Counted from the first letter of the stretch, positions 49,506-62,012 are shown. The stretch is DNA of 64,000 bases from Lingula anatina (GCF_001039355.2 NW_019776188.1:1-64000), one strand, 5' to 3'. The notes: generated by a model from the letters alone, not told the origin. Translations and numbers: made by a program.

Positions 49506-52500
49506 TTAGGCATCCACACAGTTAATCTCACCGCGATGACCTGTAGAGACAAAAGTTATGTGACGTACATGTAGAATGAAATGAAATCACGTTTCTATTC
49601 AAACGAAAACAGGTCCGTAGCCGAAGGGGTGGGGTGTCAGGGGGTTTGAACCAGCCAGGGAAGGGTCTGATCTGGGAAAATGATAAAAGTGTATGAAGGT
49701 TTCATCGTAAAAGGTCAATTTTTGTCAGTAAAAGACCCCCCTTTGGAATTGCTGGCTACGGGCCTGTGAATATGATAATTTTCTCCAAGATTGTCCTCCA
49801 AGATATCATGCTCTACAATGTAAAGATTATGTGCCCTGATGTGAAAAACAAGACAGCTACATGTACATGTATGCTGACAAATAAACATCAACTAGTCAAT
49901 TTACTACCGACGTTTGTACTCACAGGAACCCCAAACCTAAACGGATCTCGTTTTGTTGACCTCAAACGCCTACATATGAAAATGCATGTTTTAAAAGTAT
50001 GATCGTTGTTTACAATCCTTTGCTAGCCTTGAAATTAGCGCCTCTTTTGACTTACCCTGCCTGCATTTTAGTCACACCAATTACCATATTATAAAGAGAA
50101 ATTTTAATTAAAAGGATAATAACTCTTCGTATGAGTTCTATATTTCACAATAAAAACATTGTGAACAACTCATAGAAATATAATATAATATATTCTGTTT
50201 TACCACAAAAACGGCAGCTATGGCTATTATTCTGATATCTGAGCTTGTCTTTAGACCACATGACCTCCATCGATGGCTAAACTCTGTTATAATCTCTTAA
50301 GAGATTATAACAAAAAAAAAACCAAACTTTTTAGAAAAAAACCAGGGACTAAGAGCGGATTCTCAACGATTTGAGCCAGGCTTTACAAAGCCGGTGACCT
50401 AAAAATGGCGGACGTACATGAAAGAAAAACCGCCTAATCTTTTAATAGTCTCTCCGCCTCCCCACACGTCGTCCCTGCGGGGTACAGTAATTAAATCTCG
50501 GCTCCAACCTCCAACTACGTCTACTGGGGCTGGGTAGTTCTATGAATATCTCTGGTGATATTATCTCCGTAGATAGTCGATTCGTTGCTGCTCTACGGGC
50601 CAATTCATTCCTTTTTCGTCTCTGTTTTGACAGATAATAAAACAGAAGAGCTTTTTTCCTTCGAACGCCTTCAGCCGCCATGCTTTCTTCACCACGAGTT
50701 TAACTGATGAGCATGCGCACTTAATATTTCTCAGGTAGCTTCCGCATGGCGAACGGAGCCGAGATTTAATTACTGTATCCCGCAGGGACGACGTGTGGGG
50801 AGGCGGAGAGACTATTAAAAGATTAGGCGGTTTTCTTTCATGTACGTCCGCCATTTTTAGGTCACCGGCTTTGTAAAGCCTGGCTCAATTCGTTGAGAAT
50901 CCGCTCTAACTTTGAATGTAAAAATGGATTCATTAACCATTGGTAAGTATGGGAAAATTGTTGTTAACTCCAGGAAAATTCTTTTTTTTTTTTTTTTTTG
51001 GGAGGGGGGGGGGCAGAACGTTAGAGTTATTATCCCTTTAATGTGCTAAGTAACTACGACTGACCTTGCTTATCAACAGATTTACTCCGACTTACCATGT
51101 TTGGTTCGTGCCTCATCACATAGGCGTTTGAAACGTCCTGAAGAAACCAGTTTCTCAAACCCTTCATTCCATTTAGAGTTGAAGTCATTGTCTTTACGGG
51201 TCATCATTCCTCCTCCTGCGGCATTTTTACAGAAGATGGGGTCCGAAGGGAACCGTTGGATATTTGTGCCTGAGATTTTGGTGTTTAACGCATATCCGGC
51301 TCCAAACCCCGCATCTACCTGTAAAATTTAGGCAGGAGAAAATGATTGCTGTTGAAAACAATTCACCATCACTTAACTGCAAAGTTTAAATTGTCGACTC
51401 GACGAGAGATTGTATACTAAAATGTGGTTCAACGCTAATTGAGCTTGGAAATACATCTGGTCACCGCATAGCCGTTTAAATGACGATGGTAAAGCCGAAA
51501 TTGGGCAACGGAAGAGATGTGTAATGCACGATCACAATCAGTTTCATTGACATTTCTTCATCAACGCTTCGTCCTCTCAGTCTTGGACATTTAAAACCAA
51601 CTTAAAGTCATGCAAGAATGCCGTAAAAAAACCGGTATAACTTTTTGCCCAGTTTAATGATGTAAGAAAAAAAAACGCACTATCTTCTACGAGCGCTACA
51701 GGCCGTTGCCGCAGGGGCCTAGCAATTAAACCTCGGAGCAGAGATTTAATCCGTTTAAAGGTGCGTGTGGAGTCGGAGAGACCATCAGGAGTCAGCGGCA
51801 TCGCTTTTGAACTGTGGTCTGCCATATTTATTCGGCGGATCAGCAGGTACTCGGATCATTCTTTCTGAATGGCCCCTAAGTAACCAATAAGCGTGTTCTC
51901 AACAACAGTCCCTCACTAAATTGCTCGTGCTCCCAAACAATTGGAAAATGGAAAGAGGGTTTTAAAAAAGTCTAAAGACTGGAATGCTGGCAGCAAAGTC
52001 TCCACCCAATGCCGTTTCACCCCTTCATTTTCAATCTATAATGATTTAGTTTTTTGATTATTGATTGATTATTGATCCGGATCACCACCAAAAACTAATC
52101 ATCTGTACATTGGCCCACTTCTGTCAGTTGCTGAAAATTTCATCAAAATCGGTCCATAACTTATCTTTTATTTTTGATTATTGATTGATTATTGATCCAG
52201 ATCACCACCAAAAACTAATCACTTTTAAGTTAACTCATTTCTGACCTCCCCTGAAAATTTCATCGAAATTCATCCATAACTTTTTGAGTTATGTTGATGA
52301 CAAACAGACAGACAAACAAACAAACAAACAAACAAACAAACAAACAGGGGTGAAAACATAATCTCCTTGGCGGAGGTAATAACAGTGTATTATCGAATTC
52401 CGAAGGAATGTTACAAATCTGGCAACATAGTAAAGGACTTACAGTTCCGTTCTGGATCATAGCCAGGAGCTCGTCAAGTGTCTGGGCGTGGAAAACGTTG

Positions 52501-55500
52501 GAAGGTGGGACTTTTCTTCCAGCTACCTGGTCCAGTCCGGCTATGCAGGCTTCGTTAGTGAACCAACCGCTGGCCAGTCCTGTAAGGAGTCAGTATACAA
52601 CAAACATGGCTCGAAGAGGATAAATAAATATAATATAAATGGACACTTACTAACTTGGTCGTATTGCACAATGCACCGACAGGAGTTGGCAACATAAAAT
52701 AAACAGTCCCTTGGCTTCTTTAAGTGTCTTTTAATCTATTAGTAAAATACCAGGTACTCGGGACTGGGAGAGTTGAAATGAGAATGACTGGTCGCAGAAA
52801 TTTTTAATTCGAATGTCAGAGTACATGTTAACTAACTTATTTTCTTCCCTGTGGTATTGAATGGGTTAAATCCAGGAAAGTCGAAGAAATAGACCACGAA
52901 AGGTTTCGTATGTGAGTGCTGCTACACTGCTGCTGATATTGTAAGATGTGCCCATGTACCCATGTAACCTTGGTAAACAAGTTCTTAGCCAGAGAACCTG
53001 ACTTTTTTTTTGTGAAACCGGGGCCTGCAGAATCGGGTTAAGTCAGAGCCTCGAAGAATAGAGGACGTCATCCGGGTGTGTGACAACTACTGAGATAACG
53101 ACTATGTCATTAAATTTTTAATGGTACAAATTGCCTTTGGGTGACTGCTTTTCTTCTCTAATCCTTGTTCTCGTTAACATGACATACACCTTTCTATATA
53201 ATTTACCGATAATTTAACAAATTCATATAGCTGATCTCGGAAAGGTACCAAAACGAAGAAAAATAATTTGTAACATGAGGGTAGACCATGACATTATATT
53301 AAAATCTTAACGGCCTGGTTTTAAGTTACATTTGGTCTTAGTTTTAACTTAAAATCGTACATGCAATATTCTTTAAGATTTGGATCAAAGATAGATGACG
53401 CCATGCAGGCTCCGAAGGTTCGTGGCATCTACAAGACATCTTTAATCGGTGTTGGAATTCTTCATGAAATGTAACATTACAACTGGACACCAGAAGGAAC
53501 CCAAATGAAAAAAATTATAAGGAGTTCATAAATTTTAATAAAGTTAGCAGTTGGAATCGTAATTAAAAAAAAAAAAAACAAATAACCTGGGTGAATGATC
53601 TAGCTTGTCTCATAATGTAGTTTGACCTTTAAAAATCTCAAATACAATGATCTGTTAAAATATCTCATTAATTTATACATTTTACGTGTAGTTCGGGACT
53701 ATCTACGCGATACACTCTGATTAAACAGTAAACCAGACCAAGACCGGGTACTCGAAATGAAAAGAGCTGAAGTGAATAACTGGTTGGAAAAGATTTAATT
53801 TAATTCAAATAACCTCTTCTTATATGTGAATACAGTATAGCTCACCTATTTTCTTCCCCGTAATATTGAATGGATTAAATCCAGGAAAGGCGTAGAAATA
53901 GACCTCGAATGGTTTCAAAAACGGCTTGGAAAATGCGAAAACCTGCTTCCGTTGGCGTGAGGCCAGCCACCCGGTGCAGGCGTCGTACCAACCTTCCATA
54001 AGTCCTGAATGATCCCATGAAAAGACAAAACCCCAGATAAAATTTTTACTCCATTACTTGAATTCCAATATGTTCAACTGTAAACCAAAAACAAAAATTT
54101 AACATAAAGGAAAAACTTCAGTTCTAGTCCAATATATCGCCTAACAGTCACAGTTAAACTATACAGTTTTGAATTCTAGCGCGTTTTCCAAAGAAATGAA
54201 ATATTAAGCGAATAAATAAAAGATATTCGTTTTCACAACTTACTGCTATGATATCAATAAAAGAATGCTCCATACCTATCCCCCCTCTCTCTGGCTGCCC
54301 TTTCTCCGAGAACATACAGTTGGTGTATGGCTCCGTGACAATCCTGCAATCTATTCCCGCCTCCTGACACACTCAAATAAATAAATAAATAATTAAATAA
54401 ACCATTGACTTCCAAGTTGATATTTTTAAGAGTGATTCTTATCACAAGATATTGAAACAAGTACCAAATAAATTTTTCAAAAGAAAATTTTGATTACCTG
54501 CGTCTATTAGGTCGTGACCGAATCCAACTTGAAACCCGCTGTCGTCACTGAAAAGTTAGATGGACAGCTTAAGTTAGCAGCTTTGCACCTCCCTACCCCC
54601 CCCCTTTGCTCCCCCCTTACACACACATATCTACCCCGTTATTTGAAAGATATTTCTGCGTATTTTTACTTACCTATATTCATAAGGCCCAATATCGAAT
54701 CCAATGACCACTGTGAAAATTCTCCTTCTATTGGAGGCCTGACACCGGCTGGCGTCATAGGTACTGGGTGAGTATGCTACTGCAGGCTGGGGAGTTTGCT
54801 GAGTACTTGTTGTTTCACCCTGATCTGTAATGTCAGAGCCAATGGGTTTGGAGATTGCGACGGCTGAGATGATGAGTGCAATTATCGCAATTAGTACACA
54901 TATCATAATGGTTGTTGTCAGTACGCAGGTGGCTGGAAGAGAAGCAATAAACCCAGCGGGCACTCAACGTTGATTCAACATTGAGGATAGGTTGAGATGA
55001 TATTGATCCATCAATATTGATAAATCAACAAGATTTCAACATTGAATCAACCTTTTCTTGTCAACCAATTGTCAATGTTGATAGATCAACAGGGTCTCAA
55101 CATTGATTTTACCTTTCTTTGTCAATCAATTTTCAATGTTGATAAATCAACAGGATTTCAACATTGAATCTACCTTTTCTTGTCAACCAATTGTCAATGT
55201 TGATAGATCAACAGGGTCTCAAAGATTGATTTTACCTTTCTTTGTCAATCAGTTTTCAATGTTGATAGATCAACAGGATTTCAACATTGAATCAACCTGT
55301 GTTTGTAAACCCTTTGTCAATGTTGACATATCAACTATATCTCAACNAAGGGATTAACCTGAAAAATTATTTTCTTCCTTCATGTGTGAGCTCCCGTACA
55401 TTCACCATGGTAGAAACTTGACAGCCAGAAGGGCGTGACACCATCGATGGCACCCTTTACACTGGTAGTGCACATGAAAATCCATCAGGGGTTAGACGAG

Positions 55501-55779
55501 CAACAAACCCCAAAGCACTTTTCACGAACGGGTTCCCTATGCCGCACAGCGACCTATTCACATAGATGGTGCAATACCCCTATACTTTTGTCACCCCTCC
55601 GTACATGTTCATCATGCTGAGTATCTGTTCCAATAAATGAAATCGAGTACAGAAAGTATCTGCTGTAGCTGCCTGGTGAAAAGAAAACATTTGTCCTAAT
55701 CTTTTTAAGGAATATCACCTTGTAGTTGGTTAGTTCTCGTCTCGAGATTGACATTACTGTCGTGCCTTCCATCCGACAT
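49506..55779 (-). CDS. Membrane-anchored SBP_bac_3-like protein, copy F, 339 aa (chimeric unit)
   Basis: Exons: E1 55719-55779 (ATG), E2 54674-54932, E3 54498-54547, E4 54276-54371, E5 53846-54004, E6 52443-52579, E7 51096-51318, E8 49506-49540 (TAA); 1020 nt in frame. E1-E5 and their introns match copy E. E6-E8 match copy G, for example VDAGFGAGYALNTKISGTN and CKNAAGGGMMTRK in E7 and a GTAAGT donor after it. A decayed duplicate of E5 remains between E6 and E5 (52836-52907). The joined frame is open, so a hybrid protein is likely made. The E1 donor is GTGATA rather than GTAATA. Intron 1 holds a repeat element and an n; intron 7 holds a fold-back element. Confidence 0.83.
49611..49767. mobile_element. 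Diverged GGCCTGTAGCCAG-type palindromic element
   Basis: ACAGGTCCGTAGCCGAAGGG at the left and TTGCTGGCTACGGGCCTGTG at the right, G/C runs within; related to 568-739. A truncated left end with long G runs recurs at 57477-57525 beyond copy G. Confidence 0.65.
50353..50906. mobile_element. Harbinger-like fold-back element, 554 bp
   Basis: Starts GAGCGGATTCTCAACGA and ends with its near complement; about 160 bp at each end pair (GGCGGACGTACATGAAAGAA, CTCCGCCTCCCCACACGTCG and inverses). Both flanks are TAA, a 3-bp target duplication of the PIF/Harbinger type. It lies inside a second TIR element (50108-51042). Confidence 0.8.
50442..50681 (-). CDS. Small frame inside the fold-back element
   Basis: GCCGCCATGG context at 50681 opens MAAEGVRRKKALLFYYLSKQ, then RRKRNELARRAATN and a Ser/Arg-rich part that enters the terminal repeat. 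It is highly basic. It resembles the start of a nuclear transposon protein, or a captured first exon; no family is assigned. Non-autonomous elements rarely keep such a frame. Confidence 0.35.
   Translation of the reverse strand: MAAEGVRRKKALLFYYLSKQRRKRNELARRAATNRLSTEIISPEIFIELPSPSRRSWRLEPRFNYCTPQGRRVGRRRDY
52030..52380. repeat. Two-unit repeat ending in a CAAA tract
   Basis: TTGATTATTGATCCGGATCA and CACCAAAAACTAATCA...GAAAATTTCATC occur twice about 125 bp apart, followed by an (AACA)n run and CTCCTTGGCGGAGGTAATAA. This module is a dispersed repeat in many animal genomes. It lies in intron 6 of copy F. Confidence 0.7.
52836..52907 (-). pseudogene. Decayed partial duplicate of exon 5 in copy F
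   Basis: About 72 bases match the 3' half of E5 of copy G (TCTTCCCTGTGGTATTGAAT, GGGTTAAATCCAGGAAAG), with the donor changed (AAGTTAG for AGGTTAG). Homology stops after AAAGGTTTC; the Arg motif half is missing. Confidence 0.8.
54952..55346. mobile_element. CCCAGCGGGC element with internal tandem repeats, cut by a gap
   Basis: Inserted in intron 1 of copy F between bases that are contiguous in copy E (GAAGCAATAAAGGGATTAAC). Starts CCCAGCGGGCACTCAACGTT and carries ~120-bp units built of TCAATGTTGATAGATCAACA. The opposite terminus is missing where an n stands (55347). Confidence 0.75.
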
Positions 55780-57365
55780 CTTGGAATAGGGGTTTCTATC
55801 AAGGACAAATATTATCCACTTGTTCATGCAAGGCACGAATTGTACAGGCACTGCCTGTTTTGATTTAAAAAAGAGTGAAGAATGAATTATACAAATGCGA
55901 ATACAGTACTTCGTGTTCCCGACAAAGGGTTCAGTAAATGTGATATGCTGAAAGGAAGGTTTAAATATACTCTATGCCTTCACGGTTTAATTTTAAATCA
56001 TTAAACCAAGCCCCTCCCCAACCGTGTTGAAATAAGCTGCCTTCCAAGTTGAAGCCAAGACCGATGGCATGTTTTCTCGAGTAAAAGCGAAAAAAAAGTA
56101 AATTGCTAGCTTTTTATTTTTGTGCCTTATGGATATTCTTTTAAAGGCAAATGCAGTCGTGGTTGGTTGGTAGGTTAAAACTGGCACTCTTCCCATTTTC
56201 AAGTTTGCCATGCTTTACGTGTATGTGGTCCAAAACACGTATATCTCGCTACCATGGACACAGATATTATAAAGGATAACATCAAGGGAACCATGTCTCC
56301 CTGCAGGTCTCATACTGCACGTGGGAAATGTTACTTTAAACGACTACAGGATTTTGTTCACCACGTAATCACAAGGAGATTTTCCTTCTACCTGTCTTAT
56401 ATAATATAATATAATATAATATAATATAATATAATATAATATAATATGCAACTTTGAATTATTTACTCGCTTTTCTGGCAAAAAAGGGGAGACTGCCATA
56501 ATGCTTCAGAACGGGGTTGCTGGGGTATGTAACTTTATTTTTCTTTATAAGTCTGAAATATTTTTTTCATCGTACACGTAAGTGTCCTATTTCGAAGGTC
56601 GAGAATAGGACTGATTATACTACTACAAGTAAATTGTCCAGAGTGAATTTATTTCTTTGCGTATAACTTGTCTTGCCCTAATTTAAAATTCGCATAACAA
56701 ACTTGCTTCATTTGAAATAAAAGGGAGATTTAAGCATGAATTTACCGAGCAAATTAGCCTTAATCCGTGTATCATTTTTATTATATGTAGCAGATGCTGC
56801 TGGTCAAGTTAGCCACTACTTGGAAATTGCAAAAAAGTTACGTAACCATGGAAACGGCCAAAATCCAAAATATCCGTTTTAACAAGGCAAATAATTTGTA
56901 TGTGCATAAAACTGCCAATTTTAGCCTTTTGTTGGCCATGAAATTTTGTTGGATGTTCGGTTTTATCAATTAGTTATTTATAGATTCCTTCTTGACAAAT
57001 TTCACAATTTGCCATCAAGCTGAAGGTCAGGGATGTCTCTTGTCAAAGTGCAGGTTACGGATGTCTAGTCCTGTGGTTTAGCCATCAAGGTAAAGGTCAC
57101 GAATGTCTACTCCTGTGGTTAAGCCATCAAGGTGAAGGTTACGGATGTCTAGTCCTGTGGTTAAGCCATCAAGGTGAAGGTCACGGATGTCTAGTCCTGT
57201 GGTTGAGCCATCAAGGTGAAGGTCACGGATGTCTAGTCCTGTGGTTGTGTCATCAAAATACAGGTCACTGATGCTTAGTTCTGAGGTAAAGTCACCAAGA
57301 TGGAGTTTATGAATACCTAGTCGAATGGTCAAGCTATCAAGGTGAATGTTACGGAAGTATGTTGT
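55780..57365. other. Intergenic F-G region
   Basis: Collinear with 47780-49505: flank, (ATATA)n tract at 56396-56446, non-coding AT-rich DNA, then the minisatellite. No independent gene is seen. Confidence 0.6.
57009..57345. repeat. 42-bp minisatellite beyond copy G
   Basis: Seven to eight units of the same 42-bp repeat as at 49193-49420. Because 42 is divisible by 3, one - strand frame stays open as a 14-residue repeat (TTGLDIRDLHLDGL) through the array. Confidence 0.9.
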
Positions 57366-60300
57366 TTAGGCATCCACACAGTTAATCTCACCACGATGAC
57401 CTGTAGAGACAAAAGTTATGTGACATACATGTAGAATGAAATACAATGACGTTTTTATTCAAACGAAACCCGAATACAGGTCCGTGGCTGGGGGGTGGGG
57501 GGGGGGTTGGGGGGGGGGGGTTACCGTGGTAATTATCAAGAAGCACGTAATATCAGAACCTAAAAGACAATGGAATATATCCAAACTGTCACTGGCAATG
57601 GTAACTTTCATTAGTCCATTTATACACGATGTAATGCACCAACCAGATATTCAAAAAGATTATGCTCATGCCCGTTTCATGAAGGCTACCGAACTGTCTG
57701 CGAAACTGCATAAGACGGCGATATGTATTGCCGCTTGGTAAACCCTTTGACGTCATACAAATGAAAGTGTCCATATAAGGCTTACAGATCCATATGGCTA
57801 CGTTAATAGAAAATAATAAGTAGTGTCATTTTAGTACCGACGTTTGTACACAAAGGAAACCTAACCAAAAAAGATCTCGTTTTGTTGACCTCAAACGCCT
57901 ACATATGAAAATACGTGTTAAGTATGGTCTTTGTTAACAGCCCTTTGCTACATGTAGCCTTGAAATCAGCGCCTCTTTTGACTTACCCTGTGGACACTGC
58001 CTGCATTTTTAGTCACACCAACTACCACAATGTTAAGAGATATTAATTGAGGTGGTAAGCAACGAAGACTGACATTGTTTATCAACAGATTTACTCCAGC
58101 TTACCGTGCTTGGTTCGTGCCTCATCACATAGGCGTTTGAAACGACCTGAAGAAACAAGTTTATCAAATCCTTGATTCCATTTAGAGTTGAAGTCATTAT
58201 CTTTGCGGGTCATCATTCCTCCTCCTGCGGTATTTTTACAGAAGATGGGGTCCGAGGGAAACTTTTGGATATTAGTGCCAGATATTTTTGATGTTTAACG
58301 CAGATCCTGTTCCAAACCCCGCATCTACCTGTAAAATTAAACAGGATGAAATGATTGCTGTAGAAAACAATTCACCATCACCTAATAGCAAAGTTTAAAT
58401 TGAAGACTCGACGAGAGACTCTATGCCTTTTATTTAAAAAATGTGGTTCAACGCTTATCGAACTAGTGATCTTGGAAATACTTTTTGGTTGCTGCATAGC
58501 CGTTTCAATGACGATGGTAAAGCCGAAATTGGCCAATTGAAGAGATGTGTAAAGCACGATGAAAATCAGTTTCATTGAAACTTTTTCATCAACACTTCGT
58601 TCTCTCAGTCTTGGAGATTTAAAACCAAATTTAAGTCATGCGAGAATACCGTAAAAGACCGGTATAACTTTTTGTCCAGTTAAATGCTTATTGCTAAAAA
58701 AATGCAATCTTCTACGAGCGCTACACGCTGTCGCTGTAGGCGCCTAGCAATTGAACCTCAGAGCAGAGATTGAATCCGTTTAAAGGCGCGTGTGGAGTCG
58801 GGGAGACCATCAGGAATCGGCGGCATTGATTTTGAACTGTGGTCGGCCATATTTAGTCGGCGGATCAGCAAGTACTCGGATCATTCTTTCTGAATGACCC
58901 CTAAGTAACCAACAAGCGTATTCTTAATGCTCTCTTCTCAACAACAGCCCGGCACTAAATTGTAAGTTTTGCAAGTGCTCCGAAGAAAATTGGAAAATGA
59001 AAAAAGGGTTTGAAAAAGTCTAAAGACTGGAATGCTGTTAGAAGAACAGTGTATTGACGAATTCAGAAGGAACGTTACAAATCTGGCAACATAGTAAAGG
59101 ACTTACAGTTCCGTTCTGGATCATAGCCAGGAGCTCGTCAAGTGTCTGGGCGTGGAAAACGTTGGAAGGCGGGACGTCTCTTCCAGCCACTTGGTCCAGT
59201 CCGGCTATGCAGGCTTCGTTTGCGAACCAACCGCTGGCCAGTCCTGTAAGGAGTCAGTATACAACGAACATGGCTCGAAGAGGATAAATAAATATAATAG
59301 AAATGGCGAATTTGGCGGTATTGCACCTAGCTCTATAATAGGCTGAAACAGTCAGGTAACTTTGTAAACGGTTTTTTAATCTCTCAGTAAAGTGCCGGGT
59401 ACTCGGGATTGGAAGAGTTGAAATGAGAATGACTGGTCGCAGAAATTTTTAATTCAAATGATCTTTACTAATATCAAAATACATGTTAACTAACCTATTT
59501 TCTTCCCTGTGATATTGAATGGGTTAAACCCAGGAAAGGCGAAGAAATAGACCTCGAAAGGTTTCATAAACGGCTTGGAAAATGAGAAAAACTGCTTCCG
59601 TTGACGTGTGGCCAGCCATCCGGTGCAGGCGTCGTACCAACCTGCCATAAGTCCTGAAATTATTCCATATATAGACATAATCCAGAGTAAAATTACATTC
59701 AAATTCTCAAATTACAATATCTTGTTCAACGATAAACAAAATGTAACTTAACCTAGCCAATTTGAGCAGTATTGTTGTTAGATTCACCAAAACACCTTTT
59801 TCAACTTCACTTTATGAGAAGAAAGTAGAATTGAAAACTATGCGTTTAAAGGAACGCTTTATAATCATGTAACTAAAAATCACCCTTACCTATCCCCCCT
59901 CGCTGCGGCTGCCCTCTCTCCGATGTCATACAGTTTGTGTATGGCTCCGTGACCGTCCTACAATCTAAACCCGCCTCCACGCACACTCAAAATAAATAAA
60001 TAAATAAATAAGCCTACTGTGGCTCGCACACTTGTAAAAATGTACCTTTTCTACCAGTAACTCAGGGGCCAAATTTGAAACACCAATGTATAGATTCAAA
60101 GGGTTTTGCAATATGAAGAACCCGTGTACTGGCACGTTGTGTACTATGTACTGTACAATTAAATGTCAATCACCACACACAAAAGAAAACCATCATATAT
60201 GAAAGATTTCGTTTTAGTGGACTTGGTGGTATAGATATTTGTGCAGAGAAGGAACATATTTTCCCTTAAATTACTTCACATTTATTAATACCAAAGCTAA

Positions 60301-61090
60301 CTTGAAAGGAATCTTTTGGGAATAAAGATCAAATGAACTTGATCGTTCAATTTGGAAAAGGACTGATATGATATAAATTTTTATTCAAGTTCAACAGTAA
60401 CTAAATATGGTTTAGGAGATAAAAGGGCTAAAATGTGTACAGCTCAAGGGTTAAATTTAAGGTTGCATTTGAATTAACAAAATATGATTTTCTATCTTAG
60501 TTGATAGAAATTGTGATCTGTATCTCTTCTACTATAGTTTTGGTGATATAAGGACTAGAAAATTTGCGAAGTACAGTTCATGGCGAAAATTAGGTCAAAG
60601 ATCATATTCAAGGTCGCATTAAAGTTGCCAATATATGATTTCCAATTTAAGTTCAATAGTAACCATGGGTGTATCTTTGCTAGTTTTGATAATTTGAGGG
60701 CTAGAAAGTTAACAGTAACTTTTTCTTATTTTGGTCATCTATAGAAACTATTCTCATATTGGGAGATACTTGTATCCGCCGGCATGCAGGCTCCGGCTGA
60801 CGATACGGATCGGGCGTAAAACAATGTGTATGCCCACCGCTCACGCTGATTAGATGGTGCAATGAATAAGGTAAGCAGTTTATACTATCTAAATCTAAGA
60901 TTTCATTGTTGACATTTTCCGCAGTTCTGTTGATACCAAAGTATGCTTAAACACGAATCAAACAAGAACTTTTACATTACCTGCGTCTACTATTTCAGGA
61001 AAGAATCCAACTTTAAATCCGCTGTCGTCACTGAAAAGGTATATGGAATTAAAGATATAAGTTTAATTTACTAAATTTGCACCTACCATT

Positions 61091-61140
<50 letters not shown>

Positions 61141-61692
61141 GCACTCACACACACATAATTAATATTTTTTTATGAAAATAATTTTAAAAAAATAAACATG
61201 GGATATGTACATGGAAGAGACAACCCATTCAAGGTCGGTAACTTCAGAGGTAAAAAATTACCATGGCCCATAAATTTATGTTGTCACACTTTCATAAAAT
61301 TGGTTAAATTATAGCAAAAAAACGATTTATGCTTAAATAATATATTAAATAAATTGTTCATTTTTGCATTTTTGTATGCTGAATGCGATATACAGATAGT
61401 AATACAAAGGCAGGTCCAGGATTTGAAGGAGGGTGGGGGGTGTCACTGTTTTTTTAGGAATGACAGACCTCGGATTCAAAGCTGACCCTCGGCCCCTTTG
61501 TTGTGGGGTTCGGGGCCCGCTGAAGGTCCCTAAAATATTTTGCTGTTTTGAAGGTCAAACGGTGCCATTTGGAACGGTTAAGAACTATAAATCAGCTTGT
61601 TAAAATTCTAATTTCAAGAAGGAAATATTAGTGATTTTTTACGGAGACCAAAGGGGACTGAAGACCCCCTTGATACCCCTTCTAAAACCGCC

Positions 61693-61729
<37 letters not shown>

Positions 61730-62012
61730 CTGTATGCCAGCTATTTTTTTACTTACTTATAATCAAAAGCCCCAGTATCGTATCCAAGGGCAATTGTATA
61801 AATTCTTTTTTCATTGAAGGCCTGATACCGGTTGATGGCGTCATAGGTACTGACTGCAACTGCAGGCTGAGTTTGCTGAATATTTGTTGTTTCACCCTGG
61901 ACTGTAATGTCAGAGCTGGCGGGTTTGGAGATTGCGACGGCTGAGATGATGAGTGCAATTATCGCAATCAGGCCACATATCACTAAGGTTAAAATTGTCA
62001 GCAACCGCGGTC
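57366..62012 (-). pseudogene. Membrane-anchored SBP_bac_3-like protein, copy G (frameshifted, no exon 1 seen)
   Basis: Exons: E2 61757-62012, E3 60981-61030, E4 59890-59985, E5 59495-59653, E6 59107-59243, E7 58105-58328, E8 57366-57400. It is the most divergent copy: E2 membrane segment LLTILTLVICGLIAIIALII, E3 GFKVGFFPEIVDA, E4 CVEAGLDCRTVTEPYTNCMT. E5 keeps ATRQRKQFFSFSKPFMKPFE. E7 is 224 nt, one A more than copy F near 58292, shifting the frame. No E1 was found between 62013 and the n at 62516. The donor of E5 is GTTAGT. It may be a decayed gene, or a functional one with a sequence error and a gap. Confidence 0.75.
61081..61155. repeat. (CT)n and (CA)n tract in intron 2 of copy G
   Basis: CT run about 61097-61138 then short CA units. 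The matching tract in the duplicate block is at 63703-63738, and a further CA run is at 61695-61727. Confidence 0.9.

Larger units (their letters stand above)
50108..51042. mobile_element. Outer TIR element containing the fold-back element
   Basis: ATTAAAAGGATAATAACTCT at the left is the inverse of AGAGTTATTATCCCTTTAAT at the right. A third copy of this terminus is at about 10877. The 554-bp fold-back lies within, implying nested insertion. Confidence 0.55.

Noticed and set aside
57078-57332. Independent 84-residue leucine-rich protein gene
   Set aside because: The frame is the minisatellite itself, lacks a good start, and is not conserved beyond copy F.
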